DNA from: Membranipora membranacea
Lineage: Eukaryota > Bryozoa > Gymnolaemata > Cheilostomatida > Membraniporidae
Assembly: GCA_914767715.1 (NCBI GenBank)
Contig: OU612066.1
Span: 33,332,283-33,392,282 of the forward strand
Reading direction: 5' to 3'
Length of the DNA stretch: 60,000 bases
Shown here one piece after another: positions 15,401-30,400 of the stretch (its first letter is position 1; each line of letters starts with the position of its first letter). The position numbers and the translations under genes were made by a program. The notes under the pieces are model-generated. The model was not told where the DNA came from. It was given only the letters and a program-made list of their open reading frames with translations, and did not search any database.

Positions 15401-18400
15401 TCAAAATTGAAGTTAGTTTGTTTTTATTATCAATCTTTGTCATTTCCCAGGCAGGAAACAGAGGAGTGAGTTATATTTCCATGATTATCGTAATAACTGA
15501 AATACTGAAATATTTCAAGCTTATATGTCTCTTTGGAAGGGATTTGGTGATCAGTTTTCATGCCTTGATGAACTAACATTATTTTTAACCATTTCTGTTT
15601 CTCTTACTTTTCATACTTTCAATGCATAACCATTAATTTTTGGGAAAACTATTATCATTTTCTAGATATACCGGCTGTTTATAAAAGCAACTGATGGAGG
15701 AACCCCAGCTAAGTTCACCTATCAGCAGCTAATAATACGGGTGGGCAGAGATGGCCCGCAGTTTGCAAATCTTACATATTCAGTTTACATAGCCCGATCT
15801 ACACCTATCAACACTCAACTGGTACAGCTCAATGCTATAGTAAGTATCAACATGACTAATTGAGAAATTTAAATTCATGATAGGCCAGTAGGGTCCAGGA
15901 TGGCACCACCACCACATCCCAGGCTATGTTAACCCAATCTATGTGAGCCAGCAATTAAAAAACACACACAAAGCTGGAGTAGCCCCTTTTTTTGTATCGA
16001 GTGCCCGCCCTAATTTTTACGTGGAGCTTTTTCCTCAGACTTGTTGTAGTGCACTGATACATATTATCATAACTGTATATATGGGAATGATTGCTCCACT
16101 GATGTGATGTAAATTCACACTAATAATAGAAATTGGTTTTTATTGGATATTGCCCGAGCTAATAGTTAAAAATTTACAGTAGATTACCATATGGCTGTCT
16201 ATATAAACCAATCAATCGCTGTAAAATCATCAGGGGCTGTAGCTCAAGTGGTAGAGCGCTCGCTTAGCATGTGAGAGGTACCGGGATCGATACCCGGCAG
16301 CTCCAAGTTTTAAATTTTTATTTTATGAAACAACAACACCAAGGGCCTCTCTCTCTCAATCTGGGAGGATCCAAAACCTTTTTGACAATACTGGATAATG
16401 TCTCGCATACTGGCACATCAAAAGGTTGAACCCTCCTTTGCATGAATAGCTTAGGGTGTTAGGCTTTGTCAGCCTTCCCAACATATGATATTCTAGAGTC
16501 CTGAGTTGAACCAAAAAATCTGAGTAACTTGGGCTAATTATATAATATGTTCTAAAGTCTGAACTTCCTTGTTGTCACACCGGCCACAGCTTCAACTTTA
16601 TATATTGGATTGCAATCACTCATTATCAAAAGGTAAATTGAGTTCTTGACAGACAAAAACAACAGTACAAAAACTGTTCGGTGAAAAAATATTGACATCC
16701 ATACCATTGTACCATGATATTTTATATCATAATATAATGCTGTTTTCTTTCATGTGCAGTCTACAAACCCTGTGACATATCTCATCGAAGCTGGCAATAC
16801 AGAGAACACATTCTCATTGCACTCAGATGGTCGACTTTACCTCTCTGCCAGGCCTGCAGAAGACCAGTACCAGCTGAGAGTTAGAGCTATTGACAGCGGT
16901 GAAGTACCTAAATTCACCACAGCTATTATCAATGTTTATGTGAATGACACAGGATGTATAGCATTCGACACCACCATTCTGTAAGTGAACAATCTATATA
17001 ATGTGACTCTTTCATGTCATGCTGCCATATTATTTCATTTTAAGACTTTGTAGTATGCCCAGAGACTATAGATATAGATATAGATATATCTATAGTCTCT
17101 GGTATGCCTATATTGGTGCAATAATATTAGGTGGGAAATAAAAAAGATGCGCCCGAGGTGGGGCTCGAACCCACGACCCTGAGATTAAGAGTCTCATGCT
17201 CTACCGACTGAGCTACCCGGGCTGTTGTGTTGCGAAGAAATTAATACGGTACTGATACAGAATAAAATTAATTGTAGAAAGTTGTACTCCATCAAGTCAA
17301 AAAGTCAAGTGCATATTTCAGCACTCGACCATTACATAACATGGTTGAAAGCGCTATCGATGAGATTTATTTGCTGAGACACTTGCAGCTTGGTGACTGT
17401 TTAGTATTAGGAATAAGTCGAAACTTGTTATTCGGTAAACTGGATGGAGCACACAATTGCAACAACAAATCTGTTATGATTGCTTACGTCTTACAAAGTT
17501 TGTACATCCATTCTGGTGCTGTTTAGAGACGATAGTGAATTCCTTACAATCCACGAGTAAACTGGACAAATATAGCAGGTCACTTTTATACTTCTACAAG
17601 GGGTCCCCTGTAAGCTGCTTGCTTCTAGTGCTGAAGTAACCAATGTGATAGCTCTGATTTGTGGCTTCTCCACACCCAACAATAAGGGCTCACACATTGA
17701 TGACAATGAAGATGACATCATAATGCATAATGCAGCAGTGAAATCTATCCAGGGCATTCTGAAATAAAAATAAACAGAGTAGTAAAGTTTGATTGGCAGA
17801 GTACACTTTTACATAACAATTGTTAGGTTCTCACTTATCTATCCTTTACAGTGGATAATTAAATGATATTTAAATGACAGGAGTTAATGATGCACTCAAA
17901 ATATGATACAGTTATGTCCATAAAGCGAAGCTGTCACTGGCATTTATTTGTAAAGCTATGCGCGTATAGCAACCAAGGCTATTCAGTCTGCTTTGTTGCA
18001 AGGCTGTGCCGAAGACTTATTCTCATTGGCACCTCTTAGAAATTGATTTGCAATAAATGATAATTTACCAGAGATTTATAGATCTCAGATATAAGATGAT
18101 ATTATTCACTGAATGTAGGATTAGCAAATTTCTGATTCGAAATCATTAATGTCAGCTATCATTGAAAATTCTTTAAAAATGTTAAGAATTATAGTGAAAT
18201 TAATATTTTAAAAAAACTTTCAATTCGCGAAACAGCGAGAGATAAAATGCTGTGAAAACTTTCAACCTACACATAATAAATTTATAACTTTTATCGGCAT
18301 AAAACTACCACTGCAAAATGCAGAGGGACCCGAACCCTTCAGGGTGGTAAAATAATCCCTGTTTTACATCTATCATTGATTACGTACTGTTTTATATCTG

Positions 18401-21400
18401 TTGTTGATTACGTACTGTTTTTATATTACAGAGTTGATGTAGATCAGACAGGAGGGGTATTCACACTGACACAGCCTGTCCCTGGAGTGTCCTGGAGATT
18501 ACTCGGTATCGGTAACGCTCCCGAATACTTCACTGTAGAGAGTAATACCGGCATCGTCAGAGTGAAGAAACCACTGGCTGAGGATAACTCTGAGAACTAC
18601 TTCCTCAGGGTAACCTTTAATAAAACTCTAATCTGGTTTAGTTTTTATGTACCCTATAATTTGAAATTTAGAATAATTAAAATCAGGAAAAACAATTTGA
18701 AATATCAATGTACAATGAATTTGGTTGATTTTAACCTCAATCTGTTTAAGAGTTTTGTGTACCCTATATTTTGAATTAAGAGTAAGTTCAAACAGCCAAA
18801 AAACAGAAACATAAACCTCAACTTGAGTGACTTGATCTGGTTGGGTGAAGGATATGTATAATACTTCAAGTCAATTTCGATGTGATATGTTATGTTTATG
18901 TAGTTTGTGACAGTAGAGTAGAACAGATTCATGATAATGTTTCCTCCAAAGATGCTGACAACTTTGGTATATTTTTTCTCACACTAGGTACAAGCTAACA
19001 AGCAGACAGGAGTACAGTGTACAATCACAGGATGGCTAAATATAACAGTGGTGAGAAATCCAGGTACACCTACGTTCAATAACTCTATCACTTGGAATGT
19101 GAGAATATCGGAGAACTTCCCAATATTTACCCAGGTAAGCTTCATAAAAAAGTTTTACCATAAACTTATTTCTGGGTTTATAACTTACCATGTAAATCTA
19201 GCTTTAACAATAAACAAGTTAGTATGTTGACTGGTTTGACACTCAGTTGATCAGAATTTGCCACTGCTAGAAGATAATTATTATTGCTTATAATTTAATC
19301 CTTGAAGAGAGGGTTTGCTGCAGAATAAACCCCAAAAAATATTGTTGAATATTGAATATTGTTTTGACAAGGACCTAAACATGTATGAAAATTTTTCAAG
19401 TTTCTAAAGAAATCTTTAGATATAAGTGATATTGTTGGATTAATTATAACATTATTTATCTGATAGGATGTTGTATGGGTGACAGCTGTCGACCCTGATG
19501 GTGATGCTGTGATATTATCTATGAGACCCTCCGGCAGCGGACCTGATGGATCAGCTTACTTTCTCATGCTGCCCAATGGACGAGTTCTACTACAGCAGAC
19601 TGTCATCGGCAAGGCTGGACAAGTCTACAGATTCAACGTCACTGTATGTTATATTTTATTATATTACTAAATATAGAGTAACAATGAGTAAACCTTTACT
19701 CGTTGAAAGTATCGCTAAATCTGCTATGCTGGATTTATCCTCCAAGATGTTATGCATGATCATTTGGTAGGCTCTTATGGATATACAAAAAGACATTTGA
19801 ATAAAAGATTCTTATAAAAATGTTCCCGTCATTTTTGTGAAGTAACATCAGGGTATTTTTATTACAATATAGGCGACCGACAACAGACGAACACCAAAAT
19901 ATGCGTATGGAACCCTCACTATCACAGTCGAGTCTAGCGGCTCCACCCTTCAGTTTATCAATGAGCCATACAGATTTAATGTGTCAGAAGGGGCACCTGT
20001 TGGACAGACCGTATTCAATACAGTACAAGTGAGAGGACAGAATCTGCGAGGGGCTGTCAGATTTGTAGCTACTGGAATCATACCTGCCACTACCCTGTTC
20101 TCTGCTAATGCCATCAATGGTAAGTGTTTTGCTTTTCTTGATGTGAAGTGCCACCATGGAGATTATCTAACTCTTCACAGTTCACTCTGTCAATTTTGTT
20201 GCCTTGACAGCATCTTAGTCTAAGTTGATATATAATTATTACTGGCTATTATATGCTATCGCAGGATATAAGCAATTACATGGCAACATCACCTTCATAT
20301 TGTGGTAAAATAAAGTTAATCCCTCTATAATCCTATCACACATACTATTGTATTGTAGGAGCTATATCTGTACGCAGCTCACTGGGTGTAGGAGTAGCCT
20401 CACAGTACATACTGCAGTTAGAGGCTTATGACTCTGGGGAGCCTCTCAGACGAGATGTGACTAACATCACCATAGACATCATCAGAAGTCCTCCGTGTAT
20501 TCAGAGACAAACTGATAACTTCTGTGGTGACTGGAGTGCCAGTGTTACTATACCTGAGAATCAGCTCGGAGGAATCTCCTTCTATACTGTGAGATATTAC
20601 TAAGAATTTCTGTGTCTTATTTTTACCTACAATAGTATATTAGATTCAATCTCTTGGATACTGAACGATTTTATTCTATTTATTATCATCGATCTTGCCT
20701 CTCAGTAAGCTTTAATCACAAAATATGATGTTTATCATAAAATTTGATTGCATTTTAGTGATATTTTTTTTTTAATTTTGGGATTAACAATATCGGTAGA
20801 ATGACTGCTTGGAAACATGGCCCTGTAATCAATTCGTCACTCAGTCATGTTTTAAAATCCAAATTGAAGTCTAATTTGCTACATCCCAATGTTCAGTATC
20901 GCCCTAAGTTGACTCTTATGTGACAGAGCTCTCTTTTCTCTCTACAGATCACAGGAGTGGACCCTGATGGTGATCGCCTCTCATACTTCTTAGTCAATCC
21001 TACTACAAACCTAGCCCGTACTCACTTCTATGTGGGTACTAATCAGAATGGGGAGGGTCAGGTCTATGTGGGACAGTCCCTCACTCAGACTCAGACTAAT
21101 ACATTCACTCTCAGAATACAGGCTACTGATAACTCTGCTCAACCACAACCCAGCAACACTCTCACGGTATGAAAACTAAATCACTTCATATATCGCACCA
21201 GAAATCAACAGTATATGAAACAAACCTGTTTTGTTCAGAATGCTGTTTGGGAATATGGATATAATATATACAATATTGTAGCTCATATTAATAGACAAGG
21301 AAAGAATTCTTTGGATTTGTAGTTCACATAATTATCTGTTTTCGCCTCTTATCGTTAGCTCACAGTGAACGTGATAAGGAACACATGTGCACCAGAAGTA

Positions 21401-24400
21401 CCAGCTCTATACACTGTGAATATACCAGAGAACCAGCAAGTGAACAGTGTAATAACTACTGTGGTCGCTACAGACTGTGACAGACAGTTCGACTTTGGTA
21501 GGATAACATACACAGCTGTCGGAGATGATAACGCACAGGTAAAATACCCAAATACTCTCAGTACTAATTAAGAAATAGATGAGACATAGCAGATGCTCCA
21601 GACTCCCTGGCCCATCCCTCTCTTTGAACTTGTCACTGGATTGACAATTTAACACATATACCTGCATGCAAATATAATACTATACAGCTTCATCTTTATT
21701 CTTTTTTCTTTTCGTTTTCAGATATTTTTCCGAATTGACCCATCCTCTGGTAGAGTGAGAGTGAATCGTCCCCTCTCTGGTGATAATACCGAGGAGTATC
21801 AGCTAAGAGTGTACGTCACAGATAGAGGTACCCCCGGCCTCACTAACACTACGCTAGTCAGGATCAGAGTCAATAGGAATGTCTGCCAGCCGAGGTTCAA
21901 CTTTAACTCCAGGACATATACTATACCTGAAACTCAGTCCTTAGGTATGGCCATAGACTTAATAAATATTATTAAGGCTATGGGTAAGGCTAACAAAAAT
22001 AAATGTATTCACACTCAAGGTATGAAGTATATTGATTGGGGATTGTGTGGTTGCTTGTTTACTTGTATAATGCTGATTTTTCTCTATAAAAATGATAACA
22101 TTCTTGACAGGGAATAGGCTCTGCATTTTATTGACATCAGTCCACCTTGTCATTTCTATAAGGAATAAATATATTTAATATTATTTTGCCTATCACAGGG
22201 ACCAGCATTGGACAGATCACAGCTCAGGATTGTGACACGCAGAACCCGTTTAATGTCTTGCAGTATTTCATCAGTCAGAATTCCAGCTCTCTCGCTCAAG
22301 AGTACTTTGATATCAGAACTAATGGTGATGTGTATGTGAGGCAGTCTCTACTGAAAGACGAGGCCGATACTCAGAGATATGTGGTAGGTTGAGAACAAAC
22401 TCAGTTGCATTCAGTGCATGGTTCTTATAGCCTTATTAATTGAAATGTGTATGTGATCAAGGATCTGGTGAGGTAATATCATCATCGAGGACTGTATATC
22501 TAAATTTGATGCTAAAATTGAAAGTTTTTTAATTCGATTGTTAGTTTACTGGATATTCCATGGATGGTGGAAGCCCTGGCAGAGTGAGTGAGAATATGGT
22601 GACCATTACAGTTGATGTCTATAGGAATCTGTTCCCACCTGTGTTTGCCAATGGTAAGTCAATAATCCTATAGTAAAAAAGTTATTCGAAAATGCATATA
22701 TTATTGGAAAATTTGCTTGAGGAAATGTATTGATTTGGTTTTACAAACTCAACATGTTGCACAACAATCTTATTTCTTGGTGGTAGTCTTATGAATGATC
22801 GCTCACTTTGTTTCACAGCCACCTTCACCAGACGTATTGCACCTACCACACCACGAGGCACTGTAGTGTTTACTTGTGCAGCGACTGACCGGGATACTCG
22901 AGCACCATTCAACACAATCACATACGAGATGGTGTTACTGGATAACACCGCTGGACAGTACTTTGATGTTCAGCCTGACGGGGATATTGTGTTGACACGA
23001 TCAATCCTCAACGATAACCTCAATCAGTATCAGGTAGATTAATAATTTGCTGATTATGATAAAAAATATAAAGATATTCAAGAGCACTAGAGTTTTCTTC
23101 TCATGTAATAAAGTGGGACAACTTTGTTTGTTTCTATGGCTTTATGTATTATTGTTATCGTTTGTAGATACAATGTCTTGCCCGTGATGGTGGGGAGCCT
23201 TCTCTCACAGACACCACTAATGTGTATATAACAGTACAGAGAAATAACTGGATACCCGTGTTTGTTAATGTAAACAGAACGGGTGTCACTGTCTGTGAGG
23301 AGCAGACACTCGGTCAAGCCTTCGAATTCGTTCAGGCAAACGACCCTGATGCTACGGTGAGTACCCAATATAAATATATGAAAACCTGTTATACTTTGTA
23401 TTTTCATATGTTTTTCATTCTCTCTCATACATACCCATTCCACAGGGCTGAATGTACCCATTTTTGGACAAAATTTGAGAGATGCACATGCAATGATTCA
23501 AGTGGGACTTCATACCACCATTCAATCCATCTGAGCCTTTGCCTGTTCTCGTTGAGTCGTTTCAACTCAAGGCAATTCCAGATTGGATGTTCATGTAATG
23601 TCAACTAATTTTATGAAGGATAGTCAACTTCATACTGGATATGATGGTAAAATAGGGAATCACCAGTCCTGGTACAGGTCCACTTCCTGGTATCACCAGT
23701 ATGACTGGCCTGGATATACGTCAACCCTGCAGCTTCATACATTGTTCAGCAAGCTCGCCTTCGAACTGGTACTAAAGAGGCACCTTGTCCGCAATTTATT
23801 TTTTTAAGCTTATCGCTTTCACAAAAACATCCGTTTTTGTTTTATATTGAGCTTAATAAGCTTGATGAGCTGTATGGTAGGCCATGGTATGAGAATAAAT
23901 CTACTTCAACGGGCTGCAGATCTCGCTTGAAATATAGCAGGACATGTTTAATATCTCTATTCTTCTTTAGGCACCATGGAATGTGATAACTTATGAGATG
24001 GTTGGAGACACAACTGCCACACAGTATTTTGACGTCCACCCTTCTACTGGAGGAATCTATGTGAAGCGTGACCTCAGAACAACCTCTATAGCCCAGTTCC
24101 GTATAGAAGTGCGAGCTGTCGACGGAGGAGGTCGTACCAGCATAGCTAACTCATTCAGAGTGATTAATGTGAGACGTAATGACTTTGCGCCGAGGTTTGC
24201 CGACGGGTCATGTGACCTGACTGTCAGCGCTACGGGTGTGGGTACTGTGGTCACAGTAGATGCTTCTGATGCAGATATAGGTGAGTTGTTGGATTACTAT
24301 GAGGATCTTAACATATCTCTACAAGCCGATCATAAAATAGTCGGAGTCACTTCTTTATGCCATATTATGGTTTTGTTTCGAAGCAGTGAACCTATCAAAA

Positions 24401-27400
24401 TTAAAACCTGATATCATTTTGGAATTTTTATCAATTCATGTTATTTATTATGCAAACTTGGAACACTATATGGTCCCATAGCTGTAGGCCGCTATTTATG
24501 TACATGCAGGTGACAAGATTTTTGCCTTTCTATTTAAAATCTACGGCTGATTTTCTTGCCAAGCAATCAACTTGTTGTCTTGTTTATTTAAAGGTTGTAA
24601 TCACTCCACTATTAGATACAGTATTGAAGGCGACGCCGCGTCACTGCTAGGATTCGGCATCAATCCATCTACAGGAGAAGTATTCAGAAGGACAGGACTT
24701 GCTAACCTCGGTATTAATACATTCAATCTCAGGTAAGCAATCAAGGCTACTGATCTGGAGTCATTTTTACTGCTTCCTAATTTATGTATGGTAACCCCCT
24801 AGAAATCAACCAAATCAACTGGCTGTAACACCTTTTGTTCAGCAAGTATCCTATCGTAAGGGATTTGTTATAGTGGTGTTTGTTATGCAGACTAGAAAGA
24901 TCATAGTTTAACGTCATATTTCAACATTTAATGTTACAGGATTCGAGCACAGGACGGTTCACAGCCTCCTCGATCTGTTGAGAGGATTTGTCTCATACAG
25001 CTAACCGACACTAATATTCGACCCCCTACCATACCTGGAGATAGCTCAGTCAGAGGTATTGTGTATGAGACAGACGCTATCGGAGCTAGGAGTAATTTAA
25101 GAATCGTCAGATCACCACTCGGTAAGAGCAGCCTCAGGCTTACAGACTTTCTTAAATTTTTCATTATTCATGACCTTCTCCGTCAATATGCACGATATTA
25201 CTGGATCTGATAACATGTGGGACTTCTTTATTGTATGTACTGCTTTTTCGATTATCTGTGAGTCGGTCAAGGGAGCCAAAATGTCAATGTCACGTATACC
25301 AAATTGTAATTAAATGATATAATATGGCACTTTCACCTTATTAATTAACAATCAGCTGCCTAATACCTGCTCATACATAGCTCATTAACACGTGTAAAAG
25401 TTAAACCTGCAATTATTTTGGCAGTGTTGCTAATTAGAAAGGATTTGCCCTCTCTCGTGCCCCCCTAACAAACAAATATCAGTCCCAGGTGGTCTAGTGG
25501 TTAGGATCCGGCGCTCTCACCGCCGTGGTCGGGGTTCGATTCCCCGTCTGGGAAGACCTTTTTGGTACCCCTCACCAGAATCAGGGAACTTACCAAATAG
25601 AAAACCAAACAACAATATGTAAGCCGCTAATGGAAGATTTTACGCAGGCTTAAATATTTCTGTACAACACAGTTTTTTCGTGGTTTAAAGAATATATGTA
25701 AGCTGACCAAGTTATTCGCCATTGGGATAAGAGAGTTATACTATTTGTTTTGTATGCCCAAAGTCACTCTGCATGAGCCTCCATCGGGTGTATATAGTGA
25801 GCTTCACACTAACTCTACTGTGCCTGTAATGATTTCTCTGTTTTACACTAGTTGGCACATTCCTGAGGATAGTTGGAGATCAAAGTTGTTTCTACATTGA
25901 TGCTGAGACCGGCTGGATTCATGTCAGAGCTAACCTACGCTCTTCTCCATGTACATCAAACACATACACATTCGACGTCATAGCCGAGGATTCTAACACC
26001 CCACCAAGACAGAGTAACAGAGTCAGGGTTACTATGGAGATCATACGATTCCCTGATCCGACCATCACCAACCTACCAGCCAATGTCACTATCAGTAAGT
26101 TAACTATGAGTTTGATATTCACTTATAATGTCCACCTCCCGATTTAACACAATGTGACAATGATTGATTTCCATCTTGTACATGAACCTTGACTGCTCAA
26201 TCCGTATTTGGAAAAAATTAAAAAGCGCACCGAAGCAGTCAGGCTGCACCATTATGTTGATCACTATCACTGTTTCTTTTAGATTGTGATGATGTTGGAT
26301 CCATTTACACTCTGATGCATGGTCAGTTTGCTGGCCTCAGCAGCCTAAACTTGACCTATCAGATACTGGGTATTGGTACAGCGCCCCAACACTTTACTAT
26401 AGTAGGCGATCAAGTGAGGACAACTACATCACTAAGGCTAAACTGTAACACGGATTATACGCTATATATCAGAGCTACAGATAGCGCAGGTGAGTCCATT
26501 TATCACCATTCTGAGTTGCAATAACATCACATTTCATAGGTTGAGGCAGGGTGTCCCTTAATTTAGGACGTAGTAAATTAAATGCATCATAATAAATGTT
26601 CATCATCATGAATTTGGTTTCCTAACACTAATGAACAACTGCAATAGAAATAGTTGTGTCCAATGAATTTTCATCAGGCATGCTGTTTATGAAAAATTGA
26701 TATGATTTTCTCTTTTCTCATAGGAGGATTTGCTGATGGATGGCTGTACGTGTTTATAACAAGGACCGCCCCACCCCGACCCTCCCCCTCCACGTTTAAC
26801 ATTACAGTATTTGAGGACCAGGCACTATATCAGGGTATATTTAGCTTCTCTCGCCTGCCCACTGGTGCTGTGTACAGGATAACAGGGGAAGGCGACTCTG
26901 ACCAGTTCTTTGGTACTATCAGTGAGGTGATGCATGTCATCAAACCACTTATAGAGAGGAGACAGGGATTCAATACGTGAGTATCAAATATCCAGCAGCT
27001 TCTCCAAAACAATCTGTCCCCCTGTAACTTGCCATTATGTGTTCATACCATAGACTTGATTAAAATTAATAAAAATTAGGTCTTCGGCTTTTACTAAATA
27101 GAGGTAAAACTTAGAATCTGCTTGAATCTTTTGAGTCTAAAACTAAACGTATTTGACCAAGGAGTTACAGTTACTCTTCGATTTAACATGATCAAGGTTA
27201 TTTTACTAACTTCAATGCTTGATAATATACAATGTTTGTACATAGTGTTGAATTTTTATTGTAGATTCAGAGTATCAGTGTCAGCTTGTTATACGTACCC
27301 AACTACAGTTTGCTCACAGGCTACAACAGGTACTGTAAATGTCCTATCTAACACCTGCCCTGTATACACCGGTGTTACTGAGACGACAATATCATCTAAC

Positions 27401-30400
27401 CTACAGGACAATGCCCGAGCTCTCGCCCTGTTTGTACAGGATCCAGATCCTCAGCACTTTGGTCAGATCAGCTACCAGATCGTCGGAGACACAGCGTCTG
27501 TCAGAGACTTCTATATAGATTCTCAGGTATGATTGGAAATTACCGCCTCTACATAAACTAGTTCTAATAGTTTTCATTGTCAGGTGAATTTGTTATATTT
27601 TCTATCAATTATTTGTTATCTAGAAAATTCTATATAAATTACAGGGAGATGTTAGAACCAGAGCTAGCTACAGGACCAATGGGGTTGCTGTGTACAACAT
27701 GCAGATAATAGTACGGGACGGTGCCACTACCGACCCGTGTTTTGTACCTGTGACAGTGAGAATCCTGATACAAAGGAACAGATTCAGTCCTGGGTTTAGT
27801 AACAGCTCCATCACAATCACCAGGAGAGAGACTCACAATATCAACCAAGAGCTTATTACCATCAGGGTAAGTACAATCCCTGTAATTAAATCAAACTGTC
27901 CATCATTTACAATATGAAGTGTTCGGGTTGAGAAGATTTGCCATGTAAACATGATTCTCTCAAAAAAAACTGTTTTTACCTTTTATAACCAAATAATGAT
28001 AATAAGTTCCTCCGAATGCCACCATTACTAGCTTCAATATTTCAATATAACATAGAATTAGCGATTATTCTGAATACCTCACAAATGTAATGTTTGGCTG
28101 ATATTTCCACAACAACCTGCCTCTGCATGTTTATGTGCGGACCTTCATACATGTATAGACTTATCTGCCATGTGTACACAACCCTACCAGTTATAATGAT
28201 ATATTCTGAAACAAGCACCTGCAATCATATATAAAATGGTAATTTTGACAGGCTACTGACAGAGATTCGACAGCCCCACATAACTCAGTCAGATACAGAA
28301 TACTGGATAACGAAGATCAGTTCTTTATTGATGAGCTGACTGGTCGTATCTTCCTCAGAAGGACACTTGTAGGCACTGGTATAGATAGGTATGCATAATT
28401 TGTGTGATTTATTTTCTAATCGTATTGTTATCAATTTTACGTTTACCTAGTTATGAATTTTTCAATTTTTATCTCACCGAAATATCTGGTGATTTGTTCG
28501 CGGATAATTGGTAAGAAGTCACACCGTTTGAAATTGAGTGTGTGCCGTAGACTTAATAATAAGTCTATGGTGTGTGCAACAAATTAGGTCAGTTGGAACC
28601 CCCCCCCCCCCCCGGACTTTTTCATGGTATGTTTTGCTCTTTTGATTATCTGCCGATTGGTCAAACTATCCAAAATGCCAAGTCAAATTGTAATTAGCTG
28701 CTGGAATTGAGCACTTTGCCCTCATTGATCAGCAATCAGCCTCCTAATATCTAGTTATCATAATATGTAAAATTGAAACCTGCAATTATTTTGGCAGTGC
28801 TGCCAATTGGAAAGGATTTGCCTTCTCATGTCCCCTTTAAACTCAAATATCAGTCCCAGGTGGTCTAGTGGTTAGGATCCGGCGCTCTCACCGCCGTGGC
28901 CGGGGTTCGATTCCCCGTCTGGGAAGACCTTTTGGGTACCCTTCACCAGAAGCAGTGAACTGACCAAATGGAAAACCAATTAATTCTACAATATATATAA
29001 GATGATGAAGGGAGATTTGAAGCATGCTTAAATATTTCTGTACAACATAACATACACCCCTGTCCATGTCATGCCATGTCATGCCATGTCCGTGTTGGTT
29101 TCTAAGGAAAATATTGTGGTAATTCATTTTCGGATATTCGGAAAGATGTCATGCTGTTTGAAATCGAGTGTGCGCCATAACAATAAATTAGGTCAGCTTC
29201 AAATCACATTGACATATTTCTGTCTGTCATTCCATATTACCAATTCTTCTTAAACCACTAGGTGGCTCAACATTACTTATGCATCACATTATTCTCTGAT
29301 TCTTTACCTCCGTAATGATATGCTTCTTAAAAAATTGATCCACTCTAAGTGCATTATATATCTATCGCAGTAGAGGCCTTCCTAAAAACGCTCGCATAAA
29401 ATTAACGCTGAAAAGGGTGTGATATTTGACGTCACAGAGCTGTTAGTGCGCTGTGTTGATAGAAATTATTCAACAACTTTAGCTAAATAGGTCACGCATC
29501 AACATCTTTGTTGACTACACACAGTATCCTAGTTGATGCGGTTTTGTCTACATGGCCAATGTTCTATAATCTTTGACAAGGCTCTCCCCACATAAATTAT
29601 CACATTGCTGTCAAAACAAACATTATTGTGGCTCATAATAAATTACCTCATCGATGATTGCAAAATATGCTCATCGTATAAACATCCATTACAGGAATGA
29701 TACAAGCCCCAATTCACAAAGCCAGAGTTTATTAACTACGGTCAATCTGTCTAACATTATTCAACACACATTATTAAATTCACGATCCTTAGTTTTGTGC
29801 AAAATATTTCAATGGCAATAATGTCGTCAGATAACTGATGTTATCTAAGTGACAGATCTGTTGATTCAGAGAATGAAGCTTCTGGGGCCATTCTGGAGGA
29901 ATAGGGCAGGCAACTGATGGTGAAGGAATAGGTTTCTTCCCAAGAACTGACCGTGGAAGACATGCATGTAGAAGTAGGCTTTTTTCTCAAGCAGAAAGAT
30001 AATAATATTTCAATGGACATTACAATAATTGATGACAAATGGATTTTGATTTACATAATCAGCAAAAATTTGTGTAAATAAAAATGTGGTTGATTTTCTG
30101 GCTATTTAAACAAAAAAAAAGAATCTTTGTCACAGTTAGCCGCAGCACAGTATTTTTTGGATTTACCTCGGCACGCCATCTACCCAGAATATTATTTAGA
30201 ACTTTATCATCACATAGAATATTTGTCTGCTGAAAAAGTTGGATCAATTAAAAATCTCCAAATATGAATATACAATGGATGGCAAACAGCAAGTCCTCAC
30301 CGAAAGTTTTTAGTAAAGTTCACATTATTATACATAACGGCACGCAGGCATACTGATAAGCTTGTCAGTTTCAAGAATGTGAGAACAGTAACACAGTTAA

